A stretch of DNA of 64,000 nt, taken from NCBI GenBank assembly GCA_004005435.1, contig RZWH01000001.1, forward strand, positions 124,001-188,000, given 5' to 3'. The notes below the pieces were generated by a model that saw nothing but the letters and a program-made list of their open reading frames with translations, was not told where the DNA came from and ran no database searches. Position 1 is the first letter of the stretch. Each line of letters opens with the position of its first letter. Shown one piece after another: positions 8,964 to 17,340 of the stretch. Source of the stretch: Rhodobacteraceae bacterium CCMM004. Lineage in GTDB: Bacteria > Pseudomonadota > Alphaproteobacteria > Rhodobacterales > Rhodobacteraceae. The position numbers and the translations under genes were made by a program.

Positions 8964-9974
8964 ATGACGACCAGACCGTTGATCGCGGCGCTGTTGGCGA
9001 CTGCCATCGCCGCCCCCGCCATGGCGCAGGACGTGACCCTGCGCATCCAGACCCACTATGCCCCCGAGACCACATCGGGCAAGCTGGCCACCCAGTTCGT
9101 CGAGGACGTCGAGACGATGTCTGGCGGCGGCATCGACATCGAGCTGTTCTACTCGTCCTCGGTGGTCAAGTCGGTCGAGACCTTCGACGCCGCGGCCAGC
9201 GGCATCCTCGACTGCGACATGACCGGCGGTGCCTACCAGACCGGCAAGAACCCCGCGTTCCAGTTCGTGGGCGACATCATGGGCGGCTACGACACGCCGT
9301 GGCAGCAGTATGCCTGGCTTTATAACGGCGGCTTCGAGGCGGCCCAGAACCTCTATGGCACCTACGGGATGCACCTGGTCGGGTGGTGGGTCTACGGGCA
9401 GGAATCGATGTCCTCGTCCAAGCCGCTGGCCGGTCCCGACGACCTCAAGGACTGGAAATTCCGCTCGCCCCCGGGGCTGGAGACCGAGATCTTCGCCGAG
9501 CTCGGCGCCTCGCCCGTGGTCATGGACTTCACCGAGATCTTCACCGCGCTGGAGACCGGCATCATCGACGGCGCCGACGCGAGCGGACTGGCCAACAACG
9601 TCGGTCTGGGCCTCTACGACCTGGTGAAGCACGCGACCTATCCCGGCTTCCACTCGATGCCGTCGGACCACCTGGCCTGCAACAAGTCCAAGTGGGACGG
9701 CCTGAGCGACCAGCACAAGGCGATCATCGACACCGCCATGCAAAAGCTGGCGTTCCAGACCGCGCTGACCTTCGAGGTGGCCAACAACGAGGCCGCGGCG
9801 CAACTGCGCGAGCAGGGCGTGACGCTGCACGACTGGTCGGCCGAGGATCGCGCCACGTTCCGTCAGGCCGCGCAGACCGCCTGGCAGGGCTGGGCCGACA
9901 AGACGCCCGAGGCCCGCGCGCTGGTGGACAGCCACGTGGAGTTCCTCAACAAGCTCGGCCTGATCTCCGAGTAA
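8964..9974 (+). CDS. dctP: TRAP transporter substrate-binding protein (DctP type)
   Basis: The 336-residue protein starts with a Sec signal peptide ending at AMAQD (cleavage near residue 21), so it acts in the periplasm as the substrate receptor of a TRAP uptake system. The DctP-family run KDWKFRSPPGLETEIF, which carries the arginine that usually clamps a substrate carboxylate, is visible near residue 165. ATG 8964 follows GGGAGGA at good spacing. It is the first gene of the operon that continues with dctQ, dctM and a sugar-acid dehydratase, so the ligand is likely a sugar acid. A strong hairpin follows the gene. Confidence 0.92.
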   Translation: MTTRPLIAALLATAIAAPAMAQDVTLRIQTHYAPETTSGKLATQFVEDVETMSGGGIDIELFYSSSVVKSVETFDAAASGILDCDMTGGAYQTGKNPAFQFVGDIMGGYDTPWQQYAWLYNGGFEAAQNLYGTYGMHLVGWWVYGQESMSSSKPLAGPDDLKDWKFRSPPGLETEIFAELGASPVVMDFTEIFTALETGIIDGADASGLANNVGLGLYDLVKHATYPGFHSMPSDHLACNKSKWDGLSDQHKAIIDTAMQKLAFQTALTFEVANNEAAAQLREQGVTLHDWSAEDRATFRQAAQTAWQGWADKTPEARALVDSHVEFLNKLGLISE

Positions 9975-9994
9975 GGCGCCCTGCCCTGAGCACC

Positions 9995-10018
9995 GGACCC
10001 GCCCCCCGGGGCGGGTCC
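9995..10018 (+). terminator. Intercistronic hairpin after dctP
   Basis: GGACCCGCCCC and GGGGCGGGTCC form an 11-bp perfect inverted repeat separated by two bases, 20 nt after the dctP stop. There is no T-run, so it is more likely to protect the abundant dctP mRNA or attenuate downstream transcription than to end it. This is inference from position. Confidence 0.6.
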
Positions 10019-10071
10019 TCGCGCCCCGGTCAGCGGGCGCCCATCCCGCGTCCAGCCCCGGGGGCCCGCCG

Positions 10072-10881
10072 ATGATCGCCACCACCAATCCGGCCACAGT
10101 CCTGCGCCACTCGCTCTGGCCCGCGCTGTTCGCGCTGTGCCTGTCCTACGTGGTGTGGTTCTTTCCCCGCTACATCGTCGGCCTGGGCTACGGCAACGAC
10201 AACCTGATTTCCTCGAACCCCGCCGCCGGCGCCTTCGACTGGCTGATGCTGGCCGCGCTCGCCGTAACGCTGGCGATGGGCGTGCGCACCGCCGACGTCA
10301 CCGCGGGCGAGGGCGACCTGCGCTCGCGCTTCGACCGGCTGAGCCTGTTTCTAGGGCGCTGCACGATGCTGCTGATCGTCGCGCTGGTCAGCGTGATGTT
10401 CTACGAGGTCGTGCTGCGCTACGTGTTCGAGCGGCCGACGCTCTGGGCCAACGAGATGTCGCTGTGGATGGCCGGCTTCATCTTCCTGCTGTCGGGCCTC
10501 TACGCCATGCAGCAGCGCAGCCATATCCGCATCTTCCTGCTCTACGACGCCATGCCGCGGTGGCTGCAACGGATCTGCGACGTGATCTCCACCTCGCTGA
10601 TCGTCGTCTTCGCCTTCGCCATGGTCTGGGGCGGCTATACCGAGGCCGCGCAAAAGCTCATGCGGTGGGAGACCTTCGGCACCGCCTTCGACCCGCCGAT
10701 CCCGGCGACGCTCAAGCCGATGATCCTGCTGATCATCTGCATCGTGGCGGTGCAGGCGGTGGTGAACCTGATCGTCGACTGGTCCCGCGGGCCCGAGCAT
10801 CACGGCATCGTCGACGAGACCGAGGTCGAGGACATGATCCAGACCGCGCGCGCGCAACATGAACAGGGGCGGCACGACTGA
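10072..10881 (+). CDS. dctQ: TRAP transporter small permease (DctQ type)
   Basis: The 269-residue membrane protein has an extra N-terminal hydrophobic pair (about residues 12-65) before the usual four-helix DctQ core at about 95-235, which includes the conserved stretch EVVLRYVFERPTLWANE. It is the small membrane subunit of the TRAP system fed by the upstream binding protein. It ends in TGATG, sharing one base with the dctM start. At 269 residues it is longer than the usual 160-190, matching a long-form TRAP subfamily in which dctM is also enlarged. Confidence 0.88.
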   Translation: MIATTNPATVLRHSLWPALFALCLSYVVWFFPRYIVGLGYGNDNLISSNPAAGAFDWLMLAALAVTLAMGVRTADVTAGEGDLRSRFDRLSLFLGRCTMLLIVALVSVMFYEVVLRYVFERPTLWANEMSLWMAGFIFLLSGLYAMQQRSHIRIFLLYDAMPRWLQRICDVISTSLIVVFAFAMVWGGYTEAAQKLMRWETFGTAFDPPIPATLKPMILLIICIVAVQAVVNLIVDWSRGPEHHGIVDETEVEDMIQTARAQHEQGRHD

Positions 10882-12476
10882 TGTTCGATATCGGCACCAT
10901 CTCGACCGTCCTGCTGGTCGCGCTCCTGGTCCTTCTGGCCATCGGGATGCCCCTGGGCTTTGCCTCCGCCGTGCTGGCGGTGCTGGTCCTGGCCATGCGC
11001 TTCGGCCCCGAAATGCTGTTTTCCGACTTCGGCACCGGGGTCCTGAACATTCTGGCGCAGCGGATATACGGCCTGCTGACAGACTACGTGCTGATCTCGA
11101 TCCCGCTCTTCATATTCATGGCCAACCTGCTGGAACGCTCCGGCATCGCGGCAGAGATGTACAACTCGCTCAACGTCTGGCTCAGCCGGACGCGGGGCGG
11201 CATCGCCATCGTCACCTCGATCATGGCGGTCATCATGGCGGCGATGTCGGGGATCATCGGCGGCGAGGTGGTTCTGCTGGGCCTGATCGCGCTGCCGCAG
11301 ATGCTGCGCCTGGGCTATAACCAGAACCTGGCCATCGGCACGATCTGCGCCTCCGGCTCGCTGGGGACGATGATCCCGCCCTCGATCGTGCTGATCATCT
11401 ACGGCCTGATTACCGAGACGTCGATCAAGGCGCTGTTCACTGCGTCGTTCCTGCCCGGGTTCATCCTGGCGTCGTTCTTCATCATCTACATTATGATCCG
11501 CACCCGCCTCGACCCGTCGCAGGCGCCCCTGCCCGAGCCGACCCCGGGCGAGCCCGAGGGCAACGAAAAGCGGATGCTGTTCCTGTCGTTCCTGGTGACG
11601 CTGCTGGGCGGCTTCGCGGCCTTCCTGTTCCTGCGCGCGCTGTTCTTCACCCTGACGGGGCAGAACGCCACCGTCGAAGGCGTGGACGAGATCGCCTTCG
11701 GCAGCCCGCGCTACGTGCTCTACTTCGGCATCGCGCTGGCCATCGGCATCGCGCTTCAGCTCTTCGTCTTCGGGCGCGACCGCTTTGCCCGCGGCTGGAA
11801 CATGGGCAAGGGGCTGGTCGGGCCGATGGTGGTCATCGGGGTCGTCATGGGCTCGATCTACGGCGGCATCACCGGCATCACCGAGGCCGCGGGCATGGGC
11901 GTCATCGCGGTGGGCGTCATCGCCGCCTTCCGCGGCGAGTTCACCACCACGCTGCTGTGGGAAAGCCTCAAGCGCACGCTGAAATCCACCGGCACGATCA
12001 TCTGGGTGACGATCGGCGCCACCGCTCTGGCGGGCGCCTACACCATCGCCGGCGGCCCGACCTTCATCGCCAACACCATCGTCGGCAGCGACCTGCCCAC
12101 CATGGGCGTGATCTTGTTCATGATGCTGATCTTCCTGATCCTCGGCGCCTTCATGGACTGGGTCGGCATCGTCCTGCTGGTCATCCCCGTCTTCCTGCCC
12201 ATCGTCCTGCGCCTGCCGGTGGAGGAGCTGGGCTGGTTCGGCACGCTCGACCCGCGCCACGTCGCGATCTGGTTCGGCGTGGTGTTCTGCATGAACATGC
12301 AGGTCAGCTTCCTCTCGCCGCCCTTCGGCCCCGCGGCCTTCTACCTCAAGTCCGTGGCGCCGCCGCACATCTCGCTGACCGACATCTTCAAGGGCTTCCT
12401 GCCGTTCATCTGCATCCAGATCCTGGCCCTGTCGCTGTTGCTGTTCTACCCGCCGCTGGTGTCGGTCTTCCTCTGA
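10881..12476 (+). CDS. dctM: TRAP transporter large permease (DctM type, long form)
   Basis: The 531-residue protein is the Na+-coupled transport subunit. It shows DctM signatures such as the GMPLGFASA entry, GTMIPPSIVLIIYG, ITEAAGMGV and FMDWVGIVLL. Between about residues 215 and 310 it carries an insertion with a proline- and glutamate-rich linker and two further hydrophobic segments, which makes it about 100 residues longer than typical DctM proteins. It is coupled to dctQ upstream and to the enolase-superfamily gene downstream by TGATG junctions. Confidence 0.9.
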   Translation: MFDIGTISTVLLVALLVLLAIGMPLGFASAVLAVLVLAMRFGPEMLFSDFGTGVLNILAQRIYGLLTDYVLISIPLFIFMANLLERSGIAAEMYNSLNVWLSRTRGGIAIVTSIMAVIMAAMSGIIGGEVVLLGLIALPQMLRLGYNQNLAIGTICASGSLGTMIPPSIVLIIYGLITETSIKALFTASFLPGFILASFFIIYIMIRTRLDPSQAPLPEPTPGEPEGNEKRMLFLSFLVTLLGGFAAFLFLRALFFTLTGQNATVEGVDEIAFGSPRYVLYFGIALAIGIALQLFVFGRDRFARGWNMGKGLVGPMVVIGVVMGSIYGGITGITEAAGMGVIAVGVIAAFRGEFTTTLLWESLKRTLKSTGTIIWVTIGATALAGAYTIAGGPTFIANTIVGSDLPTMGVILFMMLIFLILGAFMDWVGIVLLVIPVFLPIVLRLPVEELGWFGTLDPRHVAIWFGVVFCMNMQVSFLSPPFGPAAFYLKSVAPPHISLTDIFKGFLPFICIQILALSLLLFYPPLVSVFL

Positions 12477-13564
12477 TGGCGGGCATCGACCGGGTCCGCG
12501 CGGACCGCTACGTCATCCCGCTGGAGACGGCCCTGTCGGACTCGACCCACGGCACGATGGAGGCGTTCGAGATCGTCACCGCCCGCGTCACCGATGCGGA
12601 CGGGGCCGAGGGCACGGGCTATACCTTCACCTGCGGGGTGAACGGCGGCGCCATCGCCGACATCCTCGGCCGCGAGATGGCGCCGCGGGTGCAGGGCCGC
12701 GAGGCCGACGCCATCGAGAAAATCTGGCACGACCTGTGGTGGGCGTTCCACTACGGCGGACGCGGCGGCCCCACGGTGCTGGCGCTGTCGGCGCTGGACA
12801 TGGCGCTCTGGGACCTCAAGGCGCGCCGCGCCGGCCTGCCGCTCTGGCGCCTTCTGGGCGGCTACGACCCGCGCGTCGCGACCTACGCCGGCGGCATCGA
12901 CCTGCACCTGTCGGCCGCCGACCTGATCGACCAGACCCACGCCAACCGCGAAAACGGCCACCGCGCCATCAAGATGAAGGTCGGCCGCCCCCGCCTGTCC
13001 GAGGACGTGGACAAGATCGCGGCGATGCGCGACGCCTTCGGTCCCGACATGCCCCTGATGGTCGACGCCAACATGGCCTACACCGTGGACGGGGCCATCC
13101 GCGCCGCCCGCGCCTTCGCCCCCTTCGACCTGACTTGGTTCGAGGAGCCGATTCCACCCGACGACCTCGCCGGTCACGCCCGCGTCGTGGCCGAGGGCGG
13201 CCTGCCCGTCGCCGCGGGCGAGAACCTGCGCTCGCTGTGGGAGTTCACGTCGCTCATCGCCTCGGGCGGCGTGACCTTCCCCGAACCCGACGTCACCAAC
13301 TGCGGCGGCGTCACGCCCTTCCTCAAGATCGCCCATCTGGCCGAGGCCTTCCACCTGCCGCTCACCTCGCACGGCGCCCACGAGTTCACCGTCCACCTGC
13401 TGGCCGCCATCCCCAACGCCAGCTATCTCGAAGCGCACGGCTTCGGCCTCGACGCCTATATCGAGACCCCGCTCGCCATCGAGGACGGCCGCGCCACGGC
13501 ACCCGACCGCCCCGGCCACGGCATCGTCTTCGACTGGGACCGACTGGAGGCCATCCGCGCCTGA
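12476..13564 (+). CDS. Mandelate racemase/muconate lactonizing enzyme family, acid-sugar dehydratase type
   Basis: The 362-residue protein is an enolase-superfamily member that would abstract a proton next to a carboxylate, most likely to dehydrate a sugar acid. The second-strand KxK motif is seen in AIKMKVG, metal ligands in MVDANMAY, FEEPIPP and AAGENLRS, and the opposing catalytic histidine in TSHGAHEF. That arrangement is shared with mandelate racemase and galactarate/talarate type dehydratases. Its start overlaps the dctM stop (TGATG), so uptake and dehydration are tied together. The substrate cannot be set from sequence alone. Confidence 0.85.
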   Translation: MAGIDRVRADRYVIPLETALSDSTHGTMEAFEIVTARVTDADGAEGTGYTFTCGVNGGAIADILGREMAPRVQGREADAIEKIWHDLWWAFHYGGRGGPTVLALSALDMALWDLKARRAGLPLWRLLGGYDPRVATYAGGIDLHLSAADLIDQTHANRENGHRAIKMKVGRPRLSEDVDKIAAMRDAFGPDMPLMVDANMAYTVDGAIRAARAFAPFDLTWFEEPIPPDDLAGHARVVAEGGLPVAAGENLRSLWEFTSLIASGGVTFPEPDVTNCGGVTPFLKIAHLAEAFHLPLTSHGAHEFTVHLLAAIPNASYLEAHGFGLDAYIETPLAIEDGRATAPDRPGHGIVFDWDRLEAIRA

Positions 13565-13604
13565 CCCCCTTGCACAACTTTCCTTGAAAAATATCCTCGG
13601 GGGG

Positions 13605-13640
13605 GCTCGGCGCAGCCGAGCGGGGGGCAGACGGCCCCCC
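13605..13640. repeat. GC-rich double hairpin in intergenic region
   Basis: GCTCGGC/GCCGAGC (13605-13611/13615-13621) and a GGGGGG/CCCCCC stem (13622-13627/13635-13640) lie between the dehydratase and the UxaA-type gene, just after the AT-rich run AAATATCCTCG. Blocks of this make-up are frequent between genes in Rhodobacteraceae. They may end transcription or stabilise mRNA. Confidence 0.55.
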
Positions 13641-13675
13641 TCCCCCGCCGCCACCCCGCTCCGCAGGTCCCCGCG

Positions 13676-15166
13676 ATGAACACCGTCCGCCTTTCCCCCG
13701 ACGACAACGTCGTCACCGCCGTCGGTCCGCTGGAGGCCGGCGCCGACGGCGCGACCCAGCTCATCCCCCGCGGCCACAAGATGGCGACCGTGGCCATTCC
13801 CGCCGGGGCCGCGGTGATCAAGTACGCCCAGATCATCGGCTACGCGTCCGAGGACATCGCCGCCGGGGCCCATGTCCACACCCACAACCTGGCCTTCCGC
13901 AACGTCGATCACGCCCACGCCTTCGCCTCGAACCTGCGGCCCGCGCCCGCGCCCGCCACGCGCGACACTTTCCAGGGGTTCAAGCGCGACCGCGGGCCCG
14001 CAGGGACGCGCAACTTCATCGCCATCGTGACGAGCGTGAACTGCTCGGCCACCGCCGCGCACAAGATCGCCGCCCACTTCACCCCCGAACGCCTGGCCGC
14101 CTATCCCAACGTCGACGGCGTCGCCGCCTTCGTCCACGGCACCGGCTGCGGCATGGCCGGGTCCGGCGAGGGGTTCGAGGCGCTGCAACGGGTGATGTGG
14201 GGCTATGCCCGCCACCCCAATGTCGGCGGCGTTCTGATGGCGGGCCTCGGCTGTGAGATGAATCAGATCGACTGGCTGGTCGAGGCGATGGGCATCACCC
14301 CCGGCCCGCTGTTCCAGGCGATGAACATCCAGGACGTGGGCGGGCTGCGCAAGACCGTCGAACTCGGCATCAAGAAGGTCGAGGCGATGCTGCCCCTCGT
14401 CAACGGGGCCAGCCGCAGCGCGTGCCCCGCCTCCGACCTCATGCTGGCCCTGCAATGCGGCGGATCGGACGCGTGGTCGGGGATCACCGCGAACCCCGCG
14501 CTGGGCCATGCCTGCGACCTGCTGGTGGCCCAGGGCGGCACCGGCGTCCTGGCCGAGACGCCCGAGATCTACGGCGCCGAGCACCTGCTGACCGCCCGCG
14601 CGGTGGACGCGGCGGTGGGGCAGAGGCTCGTGGGCCTCATCGACTGGTGGCAGGATTACACCGCCCGCAACAACGGCACGATGGACAACAACCCCTCGCC
14701 CGGCAACAAGAAGGGCGGCCTCACCACGATCCTCGAAAAGTCCCTCGGCGCCGCCGCCAAGGGCGGCACGACCCCGCTGACCGGCGTCTACAAGTATGCC
14801 GAGCCGGTGACGGCCCGCGGCTTCACCTTCATGGACAGCCCCGGCTACGACCCGGCCTCCGTCACCGGCCAGATCGCGAGCGGTTGCACCCTCGTCGCCT
14901 TCACCACCGGGCGCGGCTCGGCCTTCGGGGCCAAGCCGGCGCCGTCGCTCAAGATCGCCACCAATTCGGCCATGTACGCCCGGATGACCGAGGACATGGA
15001 CATCGACGCCGGCCGCATCCTCGACGGCCACGCCACGGTCGAGGAGGTGGGGCGCGAGATCTACGACACCCTGCTGCGGGTGGCCTCGGGCGAGCGGACC
15101 AAGTCCGAGGCCCAGGGTTTGGGGGACCACGAGTTCGTCCCCTGGCAGATCGGCGCGGTGATGTGA
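13676..15166 (+). CDS. UxaA/GarD family sugar-acid dehydratase
   Basis: The 496-residue protein has an N-terminal SAF domain (about residues 10-95, HKMATVAIPAGAAVIKYAQ) and the altronate/galactarate dehydratase catalytic region, with the cysteine-containing motifs NCSATAAHKIA, HGTGCGMAG and GLGCEMNQID. These enzymes dehydrate altronate, galactarate or related acids. The presence of both an enolase-type and a UxaA-type dehydratase in one operon suggests two dehydration steps or two substrates. It is followed after 49 nt by a beta-hydroxyacid dehydrogenase, the usual partner in tartronate-semialdehyde type routes. Confidence 0.88.
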   Translation: MNTVRLSPDDNVVTAVGPLEAGADGATQLIPRGHKMATVAIPAGAAVIKYAQIIGYASEDIAAGAHVHTHNLAFRNVDHAHAFASNLRPAPAPATRDTFQGFKRDRGPAGTRNFIAIVTSVNCSATAAHKIAAHFTPERLAAYPNVDGVAAFVHGTGCGMAGSGEGFEALQRVMWGYARHPNVGGVLMAGLGCEMNQIDWLVEAMGITPGPLFQAMNIQDVGGLRKTVELGIKKVEAMLPLVNGASRSACPASDLMLALQCGGSDAWSGITANPALGHACDLLVAQGGTGVLAETPEIYGAEHLLTARAVDAAVGQRLVGLIDWWQDYTARNNGTMDNNPSPGNKKGGLTTILEKSLGAAAKGGTTPLTGVYKYAEPVTARGFTFMDSPGYDPASVTGQIASGCTLVAFTTGRGSAFGAKPAPSLKIATNSAMYARMTEDMDIDAGRILDGHATVEEVGREIYDTLLRVASGERTKSEAQGLGDHEFVPWQIGAVM

Positions 15167-15215
15167 GCCGCAACGGCGCGCCACGGGACACCGACGACAA
15201 CAAAGGGGAACCGCC

Positions 15216-16097
15216 ATGACGGCAAAGATCGGATTCATCGGACTGGGCCTGATGGGCTCGGCCATGGTGCAACGGCTGATGGACTGCGGCCACAGCCTCA
15301 CCGTGCTGGGCCACCGCGACCGCAGCGGACTGGAGGTCGCCCTCTCGCGCGGCGCGGAGGAGGCGCCGGACGGCCGCAGCCTCGCCCAGGCGAGCGACGT
15401 GGTGATGCTCTGCATGGGCACCTCCGACCAGGTGGAGGCGCGGGTTCTGGGCGAGGACGGCGTTCTGGCCGGGGTGCGCGAGGGACAGGTGGTGATCGAC
15501 TTCGGCACCTCCCTGCCCGCCTCGACGCTCAAGATCGGCGCGGCACTGGCCGAGCGTGGCGCCCATTACCTCGATGCGCCCCTGGGCCGCACGCCCAGCC
15601 ACGGCCGCGAGGGCAAGCTGAACATCATGGGCGCGGGCGACCGCGAGGCGTTCCAGCGGGTGCGCCCGCTCTTGACCGACCTTGGCGAGAACGTGTTCCA
15701 CCTGGGGCCCCTGGGCACCGGCCACACGATCAAGCTGATCAACAACTTCTTCGCCATGACCACGGCCTGCGCCATGTCCGAAGCCTTTGCCATGGCCGAC
15801 CGCGCGGGGATCGGGCGGCAAGAGCTTTACGACGTGATGTCGGCGGGGCCGCTCAGGTCGGGGATGATGGACTTCATCGCCGCCGAGGCGCTGGAGGGCG
15901 ACATCCAGCTCGCCTTTTCCGTCGCCAACGCGGCCAAGGACGTGAGCTATTACAGGCAGATGGCTGCCGACCTGGGGGCGGAGAGCGCGATGTCCGGCGC
16001 CGCCGACGCCACCCTGCGCAGCGCCCGCGACGACGGCTGGGGCGACCGCATGGTGCCCGAGATGGTCGGCTATCTGACGCACCGGTACGGGCGATGA
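15216..16097 (+). CDS. NAD(P)-dependent beta-hydroxyacid dehydrogenase (GarR/HIBADH type)
   Basis: The 293-residue enzyme has the N-terminal dinucleotide motif IGFIGLGLMGSAM, the substrate-binding stretch YLDAPLGRTPSHGREGKL and the catalytic-lysine region GHTIKLINNFF. It belongs to the family of 3-hydroxyisobutyrate dehydrogenase and tartronate semialdehyde reductase. In this operon it probably oxidises or reduces a C3-C6 hydroxyacid produced by the upstream dehydratases. AAAGGGG lies about 7 nt before the ATG. Confidence 0.88.
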   Translation: MTAKIGFIGLGLMGSAMVQRLMDCGHSLTVLGHRDRSGLEVALSRGAEEAPDGRSLAQASDVVMLCMGTSDQVEARVLGEDGVLAGVREGQVVIDFGTSLPASTLKIGAALAERGAHYLDAPLGRTPSHGREGKLNIMGAGDREAFQRVRPLLTDLGENVFHLGPLGTGHTIKLINNFFAMTTACAMSEAFAMADRAGIGRQELYDVMSAGPLRSGMMDFIAAEALEGDIQLAFSVANAAKDVSYYRQMAADLGAESAMSGAADATLRSARDDGWGDRMVPEMVGYLTHRYGR

Positions 16098-16120
16098 AAC
16101 GCCCCGCGACCGGCGCCTGA

Positions 16121-17029
16121 ATGGCCCAGGCCGCCGCCGCCCGCGAGGATCGCCCCGCCCTGGGCCTGATCCTGATGACGCTGGCGGTGGCGTTCTTTAC
16201 CGGAATCGACACTTCGGCCAAATGGCTGATCCTCGCCGGGCTGCCGCCCCTGCAGGTGGTGTTCGCCCGCTACGCCGGCCACTTCCTGGTCTCCCTCGCG
16301 CTGTTCGTGCCGCGCGAGGGGATGGCGAGCTTTCGCTCGGCGCGCCCGGGGGTGCAGGCGCTGCGCTCGATCTGCCTCCTAGGGGCCACGATCTGCAACT
16401 TCTTCGCGCTGGAGTTCCTGCCGATCACCACCACGATCACGATCTTCTTTGCCGCGCCGATGGTGGTGACCCTTCTGGCGATCCCGGTCCTGGGCGAGCG
16501 GGTGGGGCTGCGCCGGTTCCTGGCGGTCGCCGTGGGGTTTCTGGGCGTGGTGATCGTGATGCAGCCGGGCGGCCAGGCGTGGCATCCCGCGATGCTGTTG
16601 TCTCTGGCCGCGCTGTCCTTCGCCTCCACCTATTTCGTTTTGACCCGGATGCTGGCGGGGGTCGAGACCAATGCCACCAGCCAGCTCTGGTCGGCGGGGC
16701 TGGCCACTGCGGTCCTGGCGCCGGTGGCGCTGCCGATCTGGGCCTGGCCGGACACGCCGGTGGGCTGGGCGGTGCTGATCGGGATCGGTGTGCTCGGAGC
16801 GGCGGGGCACATCCTGACGGTGACGGCCAACCGCTTTGCCGAGGCGTCGTCGCTGGCGCCGGTGGTCTACACCCAGATCCTGGTGGCGGCCGCGGTGGGA
16901 TGGTGGATCTTCGACACCCCGCCGACCCAGTGGACCCTCCTGGGCGGCGCCGTGATCATCGCCTCGGGCCTCTATATCTGGCGCCGCGAACGGCGCCTTG
17001 GCCGTCCGCCCGACGCGCCAGGCCCCTGA
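16121..17029 (+). CDS. EamA/DMT family transporter
   Basis: The 302-residue protein has ten hydrophobic segments in two EamA repeats (about residues 15-145 and 158-290), with repeat-end signatures AVGFLGVVIVMQPGG and GGAVIIASGLYIWRRE. It sits in the inner membrane and likely exports a metabolite. It follows the sugar-acid operon by 23 nt and may be co-transcribed, but its link to that pathway is only positional. Confidence 0.85.
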   Translation: MAQAAAAREDRPALGLILMTLAVAFFTGIDTSAKWLILAGLPPLQVVFARYAGHFLVSLALFVPREGMASFRSARPGVQALRSICLLGATICNFFALEFLPITTTITIFFAAPMVVTLLAIPVLGERVGLRRFLAVAVGFLGVVIVMQPGGQAWHPAMLLSLAALSFASTYFVLTRMLAGVETNATSQLWSAGLATAVLAPVALPIWAWPDTPVGWAVLIGIGVLGAAGHILTVTANRFAEASSLAPVVYTQILVAAAVGWWIFDTPPTQWTLLGGAVIIASGLYIWRRERRLGRPPDAPGP

Positions 17030-17187
17030 GCGCCGCTGGAGTGGGGTGGAGGTGAAGTGTACCGAACCGTCTTGGCCGCAGGGCCGCCGGTCTGGGCGCG
17101 GCCCCTCTGCCGCAGGCTGCTCGACCCTGCCGAGCGTCGTGCGCGGGGGGCGAGTTCAATAACGACGACGAAGACCGGGGGACCGTG

Positions 17188-17262
17188 TGGCTGGGGTGGT
17201 AGGATTCGAACCTACGGTACACGGTACCAAAAACCGCTGCCTTACCACTTGGCTACACCCCA
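17188..17262 (-). tRNA. tRNA-Gln (anticodon TTG)
   Basis: On the minus strand a full cloverleaf of 75 nt can be drawn, from the acceptor TGGGGTG to a genome-encoded CCA end. The anticodon loop is in GCGGTTTTTGGTACCG with anticodon TTG, and the T-loop is GGTTCGAATCC. It lies between the EamA gene and the MscS gene, leaving about 75-160 nt of otherwise empty sequence on either side. Confidence 0.95.
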
Positions 17263-17340
17263 ACGGTGGGCGGTGTTTACTGAGGCGGACGGGGCGTTGC
17301 AAGACCCCGCGGAGGGGAAATTCCCCCGCCCCCGCGCGGC

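Noticed and set aside
10800-12368. A 522-codon minus-strand frame opposite dctM
   Set aside because: The text is dominated by Asp, His, Gln and Arg, the usual antisense of a hydrophobic membrane protein gene; no motif or ribosome site.
12446-15532. A 1028-codon open frame on the minus strand
   Set aside because: It is antisense to three well-supported genes (dehydratase, UxaA-type, dehydrogenase); its translation is repetitive Gly/Arg/His-rich text without family motifs, as expected of high-GC shadow frames.
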